Source of the DNA: Paracoccaceae bacterium
GTDB taxonomy: Bacteria; Pseudomonadota; Alphaproteobacteria; Rhodobacterales; Rhodobacteraceae
DNA: 44,214 nucleotides
Direction: 5' to 3'
NCBI GenBank assembly: GCA_020425125.1
Contig: JAGQRV010000008.1
Coordinates: 64,776-108,989 of the forward strand
Positions 6,731 through 15,307 of this stretch are shown one piece after another. The notes under the pieces were generated by a model that saw nothing but the letters and a program-made list of their open reading frames with translations, made no database searches and was not told the origin of the DNA. The translations under genes and the position numbers were made by a program. Positions within the stretch are counted from its first letter, which is position 1. Each line of letters begins with the position of its first letter.

Positions 6731-7450
6731 ATGAAACCGGCCATTGTTGCTGCCACAATCCTGACCGTCGCTGCCGGCGCCGCCTCGGCGCAATCCGTCA
6801 TCCGTCTCGCCACGGAAGGTGCCTATCCGCCGTACAACCTGATCGACGACAGCGGCAAGGTTGCCGGGTACGATGTCGACGTGGGCGACGCCGTCTGCGC
6901 ACACGCACATCTGACCTGCGAATGGGTCACGAACGACTGGGACAGCATCATCCCCAATCTGGTTTCCGGAAATTACGACGCGATCCTTGCCGGGATGTCG
7001 ATGACCGAAGAACGCGAAAAGGTCATTGACTTCACCCAGAACTACCTGAAGCCGGAACCCTCGAGCTATGTCGCGGCCAGTAGCGACGTTGACGTGAAGC
7101 ACGGCGTGATCGCCGCGCAGACCGGCACGATCCAGGCTGCCTTCGTCCAGGAATCGGGGGCCACGCTGGTGGAATTCGCCACCCCCGAGGAGACGGTGGC
7201 CGCAGTGCGCAACGGCGAGGCCGACGCGGTCCTGGCCGACAAGTCGTACCTCGTAGACTATGTGAACGAGGATCCGGACCTCGCGTTCGTTGGGGAAGAC
7301 GTCTTCCTCGGCAACGGGTTGGGGATCGGCGTCCGCCAAAGCGACACCGACCTTCGCGACAAGCTCGACGCGGCCCTGGCAGAAATGAAAAAGGATGGCA
7401 GCCTGAACGCGCTGATCGACAAATGGATGCCGAACAGCGAACATTTCTGA
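6731..7450 (+). CDS. Periplasmic solute-binding protein of the amine/amino-acid ABC transporter
   Basis: A 239-residue family-3 (SBP_bac_3) protein. It has a Sec signal peptide ending near AASAQ (residue ~21), then the standard LATEGAYPPYNLID, GYDVDVGDAVC and WDSIIPNLVSGNYDAILAGM motifs. The acidic residue after GYDVDV and the DAVLADKSY segment belong to the ligand-binding hinge of this family. Start ATG 6731 has GGGGAGA upstream. It captures the substrate in the periplasm for the two permeases that follow. Two cysteines (VCAHAHLTC) may form a disulfide. The ligand could be a basic amino acid, polyamine or opine; the enzymes downstream favour an amine. Confidence 0.9.
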   Translation: MKPAIVAATILTVAAGAASAQSVIRLATEGAYPPYNLIDDSGKVAGYDVDVGDAVCAHAHLTCEWVTNDWDSIIPNLVSGNYDAILAGMSMTEEREKVIDFTQNYLKPEPSSYVAASSDVDVKHGVIAAQTGTIQAAFVQESGATLVEFATPEETVAAVRNGEADAVLADKSYLVDYVNEDPDLAFVGEDVFLGNGLGIGVRQSDTDLRDKLDAALAEMKKDGSLNALIDKWMPNSEHF

Positions 7451-7545
7451 TCCGGCGGGCGCCCGTGTCAGGGGCCAGACCACGACATCACGGCCGCCGC
7501 AACCGGTCAGTGGCGCATTCCGCCGCGGCCGGACGAGGCTAGCCG

Positions 7546-8427
7546 GTGTTTGCGTCCTGCGCCGATCCGGGCAGCCTCGACGGCGCCATGTGGCTGGCCT
7601 GCTACCTCACGTCGGGCAAGCACATGGCGTTCTACGCCTCGTTCGGGACCGTCTTGGTGCTGCTGCTCGTGACGGCCCCGGTGGCGCTGGCCTGCGGCTT
7701 TGCCGGTGCGGTGGCGGCACGTTCGGACATCCTGCCGCTGCGCTGGTTCGGCCGGGCCTATATCGCCATGGTCCGGGGCATTCCCGATATCGCCTTCTTC
7801 CTCTTCGTGCCGATCGCCCTCGACCAGGGGATCGAGTGGCTCAGGCACCAGGTGAAGTGTCCGGACTGGGACCTTCCGGTCCGCCAGGGCAGCGATTTCG
7901 TGGTCTGTCCCGCCGCGAAGATGCCGCTCTCCTCGGCGCCGCAATGGGTGCACGAAGGCTACGGCTTCGCCCTGGCCGTGCTGGCCTTCGCCGTCGTCTT
8001 CGGCGCCTTCGCCGCCAACGTGCTCTTCGGTGCCATGCGCGCGGTTCCCCGCGCCCAGATCGAGACCGGTGAAGCCTACGGCATGAGCGGTCGTCAGGTC
8101 TTCTGGCGCATCCTGGTGCCGCAGATGTGGGTCTTTGCCCTGCCCGGCCTGTCGAACCTGTGGCAGATCCTGATCAAGGCGACACCGCTCCTGTTCCTCC
8201 TCGGCGTCGAGGACATCGTCTACTGGGCGCGCGAACTGGGCGGGTCCAAGACCTCGGCCTTTTCCTATCCGCATCCGGACTGGCGGCTCTATTACTTCCT
8301 CGCACTCCTCGTCTTCTACCTGCTCCTCACCCATGTCTCCGAGATGGTCTTCAGCCGTCTGACCCGTCGCCTGTCCCATGGCCAGGCGACGCTTGCGGGC
8401 GACGCGCTCAGGAAGGCGCAGGCATGA
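7546..8427 (+). CDS. ABC transporter permease 1 (HisM/HisQ class)
   Basis: A 293-residue inner-membrane protein with the BPD_transp_1 fold. The TM segment near the start (FGTVLVLLLVTAPVALACG) is followed by MVRGIPDIAFFLF and a C-terminal EAA-type loop (ETGEAYGMSGRQVFWRILVPQMW), which docks the ATPase. Between the first and later helices there is a ~50-residue soluble insertion with Cys residues (HQVKCPDWD, FVVCPAAK) that most HisQ proteins lack. Start is GTG 7546, with GAGG upstream. Its TGA overlaps the ATG of permease 2 (ATGA), so the two are translationally coupled and probably form a heterodimer. Confidence 0.88.
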   Translation: MFASCADPGSLDGAMWLACYLTSGKHMAFYASFGTVLVLLLVTAPVALACGFAGAVAARSDILPLRWFGRAYIAMVRGIPDIAFFLFVPIALDQGIEWLRHQVKCPDWDLPVRQGSDFVVCPAAKMPLSSAPQWVHEGYGFALAVLAFAVVFGAFAANVLFGAMRAVPRAQIETGEAYGMSGRQVFWRILVPQMWVFALPGLSNLWQILIKATPLLFLLGVEDIVYWARELGGSKTSAFSYPHPDWRLYYFLALLVFYLLLTHVSEMVFSRLTRRLSHGQATLAGDALRKAQA

Positions 8428-9263
8428 GTTGCGCGCAGACCTTCCACGATTACGCGCTGCGGTCCATCGGGCTGGGCGAGCGGCTTCTGCCCCGGACCGA
8501 TTTCACGCTCTGCGACCAGTTCGTGCTGATCGGCTCGGGCATGCTCTGGAACCTCTATTTCGGCATCGCCGCGCTCGCCATGGGATTCTTCCTCGCCACC
8601 GCCGTCGCGCTGGGGCGCAGCTCGCAGAGCTGGCCCGTCCGCAAGGCGTCGGAATGGTTCATCTTCCTGTTCCGCGGCTCGCCGCTCTTCATCCAGTTCT
8701 TCCTCGCCTACCAGGCCTTCGTGCTGCTGCCGCGGGTCGGGGTCGACATTCCGCTCGGCGTCGCCACGATCTCGGTCCAGACCAGCTGGCTGACCAAGGC
8801 CTGGCTGGGCGCGGTGATCGTTCTCTTCCTCAATACCGCCGCCTATTCGGGCGAGATCTTCTATGGCGCGCTGCGTGCAGTGCCGCGAGGCGAACTGGAG
8901 GCGGCCGACGCCTACGGGCTGGCCGGCTGGCAGAAGTTCCGCCGGATCACCTGGCCCACCCTGCTCCGGCTGGCCTGGCCCGCCTACACCAACGAGGCGA
9001 TCTTCCTGTTCCACGCCACCGCGCTGGTCTTCTTTACCGGCTTCCCTGCCTGGCGCCAGGAAGGCGACGCGCTTTACTATGCCAACTACTTCGCCGACAA
9101 GACCTTCAACCCGTTCATTCCCTACCCGATCTTCGCCTTCTACTTCATCCTGCTCACGCTGACGGTCATCACGGTCTTCGGCCGCATAAACCGCAGACTG
9201 AACCGCCATCTTGCGCCGTCAGAGCGGTCGCGCCTGAAGATCCGCCTGCCGCTCGTTCGCTAG
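8424..9263 (+). CDS. ABC transporter permease 2 (HisM/HisQ class)
   Basis: A 279-residue inner-membrane permease. ATG 8424 overlaps the stop of permease 1 and is preceded by AGGAAGG. The N-terminus is extended and Cys-containing (CAQTFHDYALRS, FTLCDQF). It is followed by TM helices, FLFRGSPLFIQFFLAY, and an EAA loop (ELEAADAYGLAGWQKFRRIT). The open frame continues upstream inside permease 1, but that part is a shadow. With permease 1 it forms the membrane channel of the importer. The first ligase starts 10 bases after its stop, consistent with one operon. Confidence 0.9.
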   Translation: MSCAQTFHDYALRSIGLGERLLPRTDFTLCDQFVLIGSGMLWNLYFGIAALAMGFFLATAVALGRSSQSWPVRKASEWFIFLFRGSPLFIQFFLAYQAFVLLPRVGVDIPLGVATISVQTSWLTKAWLGAVIVLFLNTAAYSGEIFYGALRAVPRGELEAADAYGLAGWQKFRRITWPTLLRLAWPAYTNEAIFLFHATALVFFTGFPAWRQEGDALYYANYFADKTFNPFIPYPIFAFYFILLTLTVITVFGRINRRLNRHLAPSERSRLKIRLPLVR

Positions 9264-9273
9264 AAGAACCCGA

Positions 9274-10587
9274 ATGGATATCGACACACCCAGTCTCCGC
9301 ACAGCCTGCGCCGACCTGAACGGTATGATGCGCGGCAAGCGCCTGCCCGCCAGCGAAGCGGCCAAGCTGGAATTCTCCGGCCAGCGGATGCCGCTTTCGG
9401 CGCTCTCGCTCGACCTCTGGGGCACCGACATCGAGGACAGCCCGCTTGTCTTCCAGTCGGGCGATGCCGACGGCCAGCTGCGCTGCACCGACCGCGGACC
9501 GGTGGCCATGCCCTGGCTGCCCGAGCCCGCCACCCTGATGCCGATGTGGATGTTCTCCGAAAGCGGCACGCCGTTCGACGGCGATCCCCGCCACGCGCTC
9601 GCCCGGATCCTCGCGCGCTTTTCGCGGCGCGGCTGGCGGGTCATCGCGGCAACCGAGCTGGAATTCACCCTGGTCGACGACAGCGGCGCCGCGCTCGGCC
9701 GCGCTCGCTCGCCCGTGACGGGACGCCCGCTTCATGTGGGTGGCATCAACGACCTCGTCGAACTCGACCTCTTCGCCCCGTTCTTCGACGATCTCTATGC
9801 CGGCGCCGAGGCGATGGGCATACGCGCCCAGGCGGCCGTCTCCGAAAGCGGGATCGGCCAGTTCGAAGTCAACCTGATGCACGGTCCCGCGATGCGGGTC
9901 GCTGACGATACCTGGCTCTTCAAGGCGCTCGTCCGGGGCATGGCCCGCAAGCACGGCATGGCGGCGACCTTCCTTGCCAAGCCGTTCGAGGCCGACTCGG
10001 GCAACGGTCTCCACCTGCATTTCTCGGTCATCGACCAGCACAAGCAAAACATCTTCGACAACGGGATGATGTCGGGGTCGGAACTGATGAAGCACGCCAT
10101 CGGCGGGTGCATCTCGGGAATGCCCGGTGCGACACTGATCTTCGCCCCCCACGCCGGGAGCTATGCCCGGATCACGCCGCTGAGCCACGCGCCCATCGGC
10201 GCCTCCTGGGGCTACGAGAACCGGACCTGCGCGATCCGCATTCCCGGCGGCGACCCCGCGGCGCGGCGGATCGAACACCGCTTTGCCGGCGGCGACACCA
10301 ATCCCTATCTCGTCATGGCCGCCATTCTCGGCGCGGCCCTGATGGGGATCGAGGATGCCGTCGCGCCCCCCGAGCCGATCATGGGCAACGCCTACGGCCA
10401 GCGCATCTTGAAGGTGCCCGCCGACTGGGTCGAGGCGATCACCCGTTTCGAGGGGTCGCCGAAAATGGCCCGGATTTTCCCCGGCCTGCTGATCGACATG
10501 CTGGCCCGCGTCAAGCGGCAGGAACTGAAGAAATCCGATGCGCTCGATGCCGCGCGGCTGGCGCTCGAGACATCGCAGGCGGTGTGA
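9274..10587 (+). CDS. Glutamine-synthetase-like gamma-glutamyl amine ligase 1 (PuuA/GlnA-like)
   Basis: A 437-residue type I GS fold. Catalytic metal and substrate ligands are recognisable: E128/E130 in TELEF, E191 and E198 in SESGIGQFEVN, H247/H249 in GNGLHLHF, the Arg-rich NRTCAIRIPG, and RRIEHRF with its Glu. The adenylylation loop NLYDLP of true GlnA is replaced (GNAYGQRIL), and the ammonium-site Asp motif near residue 50 is not canonical. Both fit ligases that join glutamate to an amine (gamma-glutamylputrescine, -methylamide or -isopropylamide synthetases) rather than to ammonia. ATP and Mg2+ are expected cofactors. It lies 10 bases after permease 2 and 53 bases before the amidotransferase. 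Only 25-35% similarity is apparent by eye to ligase 2 at 11356, so the two probably handle different acceptors. Exact substrate unknown. Confidence 0.82.
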   Translation: MDIDTPSLRTACADLNGMMRGKRLPASEAAKLEFSGQRMPLSALSLDLWGTDIEDSPLVFQSGDADGQLRCTDRGPVAMPWLPEPATLMPMWMFSESGTPFDGDPRHALARILARFSRRGWRVIAATELEFTLVDDSGAALGRARSPVTGRPLHVGGINDLVELDLFAPFFDDLYAGAEAMGIRAQAAVSESGIGQFEVNLMHGPAMRVADDTWLFKALVRGMARKHGMAATFLAKPFEADSGNGLHLHFSVIDQHKQNIFDNGMMSGSELMKHAIGGCISGMPGATLIFAPHAGSYARITPLSHAPIGASWGYENRTCAIRIPGGDPAARRIEHRFAGGDTNPYLVMAAILGAALMGIEDAVAPPEPIMGNAYGQRILKVPADWVEAITRFEGSPKMARIFPGLLIDMLARVKRQELKKSDALDAARLALETSQAV

Positions 10588-10640
10588 CACTGGACGCCGC
10601 CCCGGCACGGGACTAGCCTTGGATCAAAACCACTGAGGCT

Positions 10641-11363
10641 ATGATGCAGATCGGCATTCTGGAATGCGGTCCGACCCGCCCCGAGGTCGCCGCGCGCCAC
10701 GGCACCTACCCCGAGATGTTCGTCCGGCTGTTCTCGGGCCGCGGCTGGTCCTTTGCATCCTGGGCGGTCAAGGACATGGACTTCCCCGAAAGCCCTTTGG
10801 CGGCCGACGCCTGGATCCTGACCGGTTCGCGCTACGGCGCCTACGAAGACCATGCCTTCATCCCTCGCCTCGAAGCGTTCATCCGCGACGCGCACGACCG
10901 GGGCCGTCCGATGCTCGGCATCTGTTTCGGGCACCAGATCATCGCGCAGGCGATGGGTGGGCGGGTCGAAAAGGCCCGGTCGGGATGGGAGATCGGCCGA
11001 CAGACTTATGAGATCGACGGGCTCGGCCCGGTGGCCCTGACGGCGTGGCACCAGGACCAGGTGGCCCGGGTTCCCGACGGTGCAGATGTCGTCGGACGGG
11101 GAGAGACCTGCCCGGTCGCAGCGATGCGGTTCGGCAACTGGGGCCTCACGGTCCAGGCCCACCCCGAATTCGGCCGCGACGTGACCGCGACCTTCCTCGA
11201 CATCCCGCTCGATCCCTCAATCTATCCTGCCGACCGGCTCGACGCCGCGCGCCGGACCCTCGACCGCCCGCTCGACACCGCTCCGGTCGTCGACTGGCTT
11301 GCCGGGTTCCTCGAAGCCTCGGTCGGCGATGCCCAAGACCGTCGGAGCCGCCATCATGCCTGA
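10641..11363 (+). CDS. Class I glutamine amidotransferase-like protein (gamma-glutamyl hydrolase candidate)
   Basis: A 240-residue cytoplasmic protein. The class I GATase triad is visible: C95 in GICFGHQ, H174 and E176 in VQAHPEF. The oxyanion segment LTGSRYGAYED precedes it. This stand-alone form is related to the glutaminase domain of GuaA and to YfeJ-like proteins. In amine pathways the matching step is PuuD, which hydrolyses the gamma-glutamyl bond, although PuuD itself belongs to the peptidase C26 branch. Start is ATG 10641 or 10644 with GAGG upstream. Its 3' end overlaps the next ligase by 8 bases. Position between two ligases suggests it releases glutamate from a gamma-glutamyl intermediate, but a role in a biosynthetic transfer is also possible. 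Confidence 0.8.
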   Translation: MMQIGILECGPTRPEVAARHGTYPEMFVRLFSGRGWSFASWAVKDMDFPESPLAADAWILTGSRYGAYEDHAFIPRLEAFIRDAHDRGRPMLGICFGHQIIAQAMGGRVEKARSGWEIGRQTYEIDGLGPVALTAWHQDQVARVPDGADVVGRGETCPVAAMRFGNWGLTVQAHPEFGRDVTATFLDIPLDPSIYPADRLDAARRTLDRPLDTAPVVDWLAGFLEASVGDAQDRRSRHHA

Positions 11364-12714
11364 CTGGTTGAGCCAAACGCCCGAGGCCGCGCAGCGCTAT
11401 CTCTCCGGTCGCCGCCTCGACGAGGTGGAATGCATCGTGTCGGACCTTCCCGGCATCGCCCGCGGCAAGGCAATGCCAGCGGCGAAATTCGCCCTGCAAA
11501 GCCATTTCTACCTGCCCGAGACGATCTTCTTCCAGACCATTGCCGGCGGCTGGGGCGAACCGGCCGGGCAGTCCGGGGTCACCGAGCCCGACATGGTCCT
11601 GAGGCCCGACTTCGCCACAGCGACGGCGGCACCCTGGACCGCCGACTGGACGCTTCAGGTTGTCCACGACGCCTTCCGCCCGGATGGCACCCCGGTGCCG
11701 TTCGCACCGCGCAACGTCTTGAAGCGCGTGGTCGCGGCCTACGAGGCGATCGGACTCAGGCCGGTGGTCGCACCCGAGATGGAATTCTTCTTCGTCGCCC
11801 GCAACACCGACCCGGCCCGCAGCATCGAGCCCATGCTGGGCCGCACCGGCCGCCCGGCCGCCGCGCGGCAGGCCTATTCGCTGTCAGCCGTGGACGAATA
11901 CGGCCCGGTCATCGACGACATCTACGACTTCGCCGAGGCGCAGGGCTTCGAAATCGACGGCATCACGCAGGAGGGCGGCACCGGGCAGGTGGAGATCAAC
12001 CTGCGCCATGGCGACCCGGTACTGCTGGCCGACGAGGTCTTCTTCTTCAAGCGGCTGATCCGCGAGGCGGCACTTCGGCACGACTGCTTCGCCACCTTCA
12101 TGGCCAAGCCCATGGAGGACGAGCCCGGCTCGGCCATGCACATCCATCATTCGGTCCTGCACATCGCCACCGGCCGGAACATCTTCTCGAATCCCGACGG
12201 CAGCGAGGCGCCCGAATTCCGCCATTTCATTGCCGGGCTGCAGAACCACCTGCCCAGCGCCATGCCGATCCTGGCGCCCTATGTGAATTCCTACCGCCGC
12301 TACGTCCCGGACCATTCCGCGCCCATCAACCTCGAATGGGGTTTCGACAACCGCACGACGGGCATCCGCATCCCGATCTCGGATCCGGAATCACGGCGGA
12401 TCGAGAACCGTCTGATCGGGATGGACTGCAACCCATATCTCGGACTGGCCGCGTCGCTGGCCTGCGGGCTGCTCGGTCTGAACGAGGCCAAGGAGCCGCG
12501 TCCCATGGTGGCGGGCAATGCCTACGAGGCCGATCCCGAAATGCCATGGGACCTGTTCTCGGCTCTCGACATCTTCGAGGAGGCGAACGGCCTGCGCGAG
12601 ATCCTCGGCAACGACTTCTGCCGGGTCTACGAAGTGGTGAAGCGCACCGAATACGCCGAGTTCCTCCAGGTCATTTCGCCGTGGGAGCGTGAGCACCTGC
12701 TTCTGAACGTATGA
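11356..12714 (+). CDS. Glutamine-synthetase-like gamma-glutamyl amine ligase 2 (PuuA-like)
   Basis: A 452-residue GS-fold enzyme. It has E141/E143 in PEMEFFF, E206 and E213 in EGGTGQVEINLRHG, H262/H264 in SAMHIHHSV, NRTTGIRIP and RRIENRL. The adenylylation loop is absent (GNAYEADPEMPWD instead of NLYDLP). Its closest pattern is the gamma-glutamylputrescine synthetase group. ATG 11356 has GGAG 9 bases upstream and overlaps the amidotransferase stop by 8 bases; ATG 11329 is an alternative. Its TGA overlaps the start of the FAD oxidase (ATGA), tying ligation and oxidation together, as in puuA-puuB arrangements. Expected reaction: glutamate + amine + ATP to gamma-glutamyl amine. Amine identity is not readable. 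Confidence 0.85.
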   Translation: MPDWLSQTPEAAQRYLSGRRLDEVECIVSDLPGIARGKAMPAAKFALQSHFYLPETIFFQTIAGGWGEPAGQSGVTEPDMVLRPDFATATAAPWTADWTLQVVHDAFRPDGTPVPFAPRNVLKRVVAAYEAIGLRPVVAPEMEFFFVARNTDPARSIEPMLGRTGRPAAARQAYSLSAVDEYGPVIDDIYDFAEAQGFEIDGITQEGGTGQVEINLRHGDPVLLADEVFFFKRLIREAALRHDCFATFMAKPMEDEPGSAMHIHHSVLHIATGRNIFSNPDGSEAPEFRHFIAGLQNHLPSAMPILAPYVNSYRRYVPDHSAPINLEWGFDNRTTGIRIPISDPESRRIENRLIGMDCNPYLGLAASLACGLLGLNEAKEPRPMVAGNAYEADPEMPWDLFSALDIFEEANGLREILGNDFCRVYEVVKRTEYAEFLQVISPWEREHLLLNV

Positions 12715-14015
12715 GCCTTCTGCACGCCAACGACGAGCCTGGCCAATATCCCGAAAGCTGGTACGCGGAGGCCACGCCGAAACTGCCGCGCTGCGCCGCA
12801 CTCGACGGTGACGTTACCGCGGATATCTGCGTCATCGGCGGCGGCTACACCGGTCTTTCGGCCGCGCTGCACCTCGCGCGGATGGGATTTTCGGTGCGAC
12901 TTCTCGAAGCGCACCGGGTGGGCTTCGGCGCTTCGGGACGAAACGGCGGACAGGTCGGGTCCGGTCAGCGCATCGGGCAGTCGGCGCTGGAAGGCATGCT
13001 GGGCAAGCGGTATGCCCGCCGGCTGTGGGATCTGGGTGAGGCCGCCAAGGCGAAGGTAAAAGCGCTGATCGCCGAATACGGCATCGACTGCGACTGGCGC
13101 GACGGCGTCGCCAATGCCGACGTGACCGCCCGCGACGCCGCCCGGAACCTGGCCGAGGCGCGGCATCTGGCCAAGGCCTACGGCTACGACAGGCTGGAGA
13201 TGCTCGACCGCCAGGGCATCGCGCGCGAGACGGGATCGGACGCCTTCGCCGGCGGGGTGATCGACTGGGGCGCCGGGCACATGAACCCGCTCGCCTTCGC
13301 GCTCGGGCTGGCGCGCGCCGCGCTGTGGTCCGGCGCGGTGCTGCATGAAGGCACGGAAGTGGTCGGCATCTCGCCCGGCGCCCGCCCGGTGGTCGAGACC
13401 TCCCGCGGCAGCGTGACCGCGCATCACGTCATCGTCGCCTGCAACGGCTATCTCATCGGGCTCGACCGCAAGATCGCGCGCCGGGTCATGCCGATCAACA
13501 ATTTCATCGTCGCGACCGAACCGCTGGACCGCATCGCGCCCGAGATTCTTCCGCGCGATATTGCCGTCGCGGATTCGCGCTTCGTGGTGAACTACTGGCG
13601 GAAATCCCCCGACGGACGATTGCTGTTCGGCGGCGGCGAAACCTACGGCTACCGCTTCCCCGACGACATCGCTGCCATCGTCCGCAAGCCCCTGACGCGG
13701 ATCTATCCGCAACTCGCCGATATCGGAATCACCCATGCCTGGGGCGGCACGCTGGCGATCACCCGTTCGCGCCTGCCGTTCTTCGGCCGCCCCGCCGAAG
13801 GCGTCTGGACCGCCTCGGGCTATTCCGGCCACGGCGTCGCGCTCTCCACGCTCGCGGGCGAGATCCTGGCTCAGGCGATCGCCGGACGGCCCGAGCGCTT
13901 CGATCTGATGGACAACCTTCCGGTGCCGCCCTTTCCGGGCGGGGCGCATCTGCGAAGCCCGCTCCTCGTCCTCGCCATGACCTGGTATTCGCTGCGGGAC
14001 CGGCTGGGTCTCTGA
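12711..14015 (+). CDS. FAD-dependent gamma-glutamyl amine oxidase (PuuB-like, DAO family)
   Basis: A 434-residue flavoprotein. The Rossmann dinucleotide motif VIGGGYTG lies at 41-48, followed by LEAHRVGFGASGRNGGQV, the typical PuuB/OrdL start. The C-terminal FAD motif is present (WTASGYSGHGVALSTLAGE). DAO-family members at this position oxidise gamma-glutamylputrescine and similar compounds to the aldehyde with release of H2O2 and ammonia. ATG 12711 overlaps the stop of ligase 2. Length is normal for PuuB (~430). The dehydrogenase that normally follows (PuuC) is not in the cluster; the next gene is a DegT aminotransferase. Substrate is inferred from context. Confidence 0.87.
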   Translation: MSLLHANDEPGQYPESWYAEATPKLPRCAALDGDVTADICVIGGGYTGLSAALHLARMGFSVRLLEAHRVGFGASGRNGGQVGSGQRIGQSALEGMLGKRYARRLWDLGEAAKAKVKALIAEYGIDCDWRDGVANADVTARDAARNLAEARHLAKAYGYDRLEMLDRQGIARETGSDAFAGGVIDWGAGHMNPLAFALGLARAALWSGAVLHEGTEVVGISPGARPVVETSRGSVTAHHVIVACNGYLIGLDRKIARRVMPINNFIVATEPLDRIAPEILPRDIAVADSRFVVNYWRKSPDGRLLFGGGETYGYRFPDDIAAIVRKPLTRIYPQLADIGITHAWGGTLAITRSRLPFFGRPAEGVWTASGYSGHGVALSTLAGEILAQAIAGRPERFDLMDNLPVPPFPGGAHLRSPLLVLAMTWYSLRDRLGL

Positions 14016-14083
14016 GCCCTGGAACGGCGCCCCGGAGCGTGGTGCGATTTGTCACGTGCCCGTCACCAGTCGTGTTATACAGA

Positions 14084-14108
14084 TTTCCGAAAATGGAGTT
14101 TCAGGAAA
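14084..14108 (+). promoter_or_regulatory. Two TTTC-N1/2-GAAA dyads in front of the DegT gene
   Basis: TTTCCGAAA (14084-14092) and TTTCAGGAAA (14099-14108) are short palindromes spaced 15 bases apart. They overlap the ribosome-binding site AGGAAAG of the DegT gene. They could be operator half-sites for the cluster's LysR regulator or another repressor. Short AT-biased dyads are common, so confidence is low. Confidence 0.3.
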
Positions 14109-14116
14109 GCCGAACG

Positions 14117-15307
14117 ATGACGCCGATCGCCGCGCCCAACGTCCACGAGGCCGAACCCATTCCCGAAGCGGCCCATGCCGACGTGGCACGTCTTCTCGAA
14201 ACCGGCGAGCTGTTCCGCTACACCAGCCCGGACGCTCCGGCCGCACTGCTGGAACGGGAATTCGCCGCCGTAATCGGAAGCCGCTATGCGCTCGCCGTCT
14301 CGTCGTGCTCGGCCGCGCTCTTCCTGTCTCTCAAGGCGCTCGACCTGCCCCGCGGCGCACGGGTCCTGATCCCCGCCTTCACCTTCGCCGCTGTTCCTTC
14401 GGCCGTGCTGCACGCAGACTGCACGCCTGTTCTGGTCGAGGTGGGGGAAGACTTCCGTCTCGATCTTGCCGATTTCCGGGCGAAGCTCGACGCGGCCGAC
14501 GCGGTGATGATCAGTCACATGCGCGGGCATACGTCGGACATGAACGCCCTCCTTGCGCTGGCCGAAGCGCACGGCCTTCCGGTGATCGAGGATGCCGCGC
14601 ATTCGCTGGGTACCACCTGGCGCGACCGCAACATCGGCACGCTGGGGCAGATCGGCTGCTTTTCGTTCCAGTCCTACAAGCTCGTCAATGCGGGCGAAGG
14701 CGGCATGCTGGTGACCGACGATCCCGCCGTGATCGCCAGGGCCGTCATCATGTCCGGCGCCTACGAGCACAACTGGAAGAAACATGACATCGCCGCCGCC
14801 CATGCTGCGCGCTGGCAGAACCGGCTGCCGCTCTACAACATGCGGATGTCGAACCTCGCCGCAGCGGTGATCCGGCCGCAGCTGGCCGAGCTTCCCCGGC
14901 GGGTCCGGGACGGCCGTGCCAATCACGACCACGTCGCGGCCCAGCTGAGCGCAGTCCCGTGGTTTCACGTCCCCACCCCCCTCGCCGCAGAACGCCGGGC
15001 GCCGGACTCGATCCAGTTCTCGCTTCGCGGTTTCTCCGACGGCGAAGCCACGGCCTTCATCGACGCCGCCGCGGCACGCGGCGTCCCGGCACAGATTTTC
15101 GGGATGAGCACGGACAATGCCCGCGCATTCTGGAACTGGCAGTTCCTCGGCCTGGTGCCGGACCTGCCGCGGACCCGGTCCCTGCTGATGCGTGCCTGCG
15201 ACGTGCGGCTGCCGGTCCGACTGAACCGTGCCGAGCTTGACCATATCGCCGGCGCACTGGTCCTGGCCGCCGAAGAGGTGAAGGCCCCCCGCGCCTACGG
15301 CACGTAA
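14117..15307 (+). CDS. DegT/DnrJ/EryC1/StrS-family PLP aminotransferase
   Basis: A 396-residue fold-type I PLP enzyme. The Schiff-base lysine is K188 in FSFQSYKLVNAGEGG, and D159 in VIEDAAHSLG contacts the pyridine nitrogen. The substrate-binding LIPAFTFAAVPSAVLHADC segment and the C-terminal region (RLPVRLN) are conserved. This family aminates keto-sugars or cyclitols, usually with glutamate or glutamine as donor. ATG 14117 is preferred because AGGAAA (14103-14108) is 8 bases upstream; ATG 14093 and GTG 14039 would extend the protein. It follows the oxidase by 101 bases, and its 3' end overlaps the convergent LysR gene by 13 bases. Association with gamma-glutamyl amine genes is unusual. It may act on the aldehyde or keto product of the oxidase, or on an amino-sugar substrate. 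Confidence 0.85.
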   Translation: MTPIAAPNVHEAEPIPEAAHADVARLLETGELFRYTSPDAPAALLEREFAAVIGSRYALAVSSCSAALFLSLKALDLPRGARVLIPAFTFAAVPSAVLHADCTPVLVEVGEDFRLDLADFRAKLDAADAVMISHMRGHTSDMNALLALAEAHGLPVIEDAAHSLGTTWRDRNIGTLGQIGCFSFQSYKLVNAGEGGMLVTDDPAVIARAVIMSGAYEHNWKKHDIAAAHAARWQNRLPLYNMRMSNLAAAVIRPQLAELPRRVRDGRANHDHVAAQLSAVPWFHVPTPLAAERRAPDSIQFSLRGFSDGEATAFIDAAAARGVPAQIFGMSTDNARAFWNWQFLGLVPDLPRTRSLLMRACDVRLPVRLNRAELDHIAGALVLAAEEVKAPRAYGT

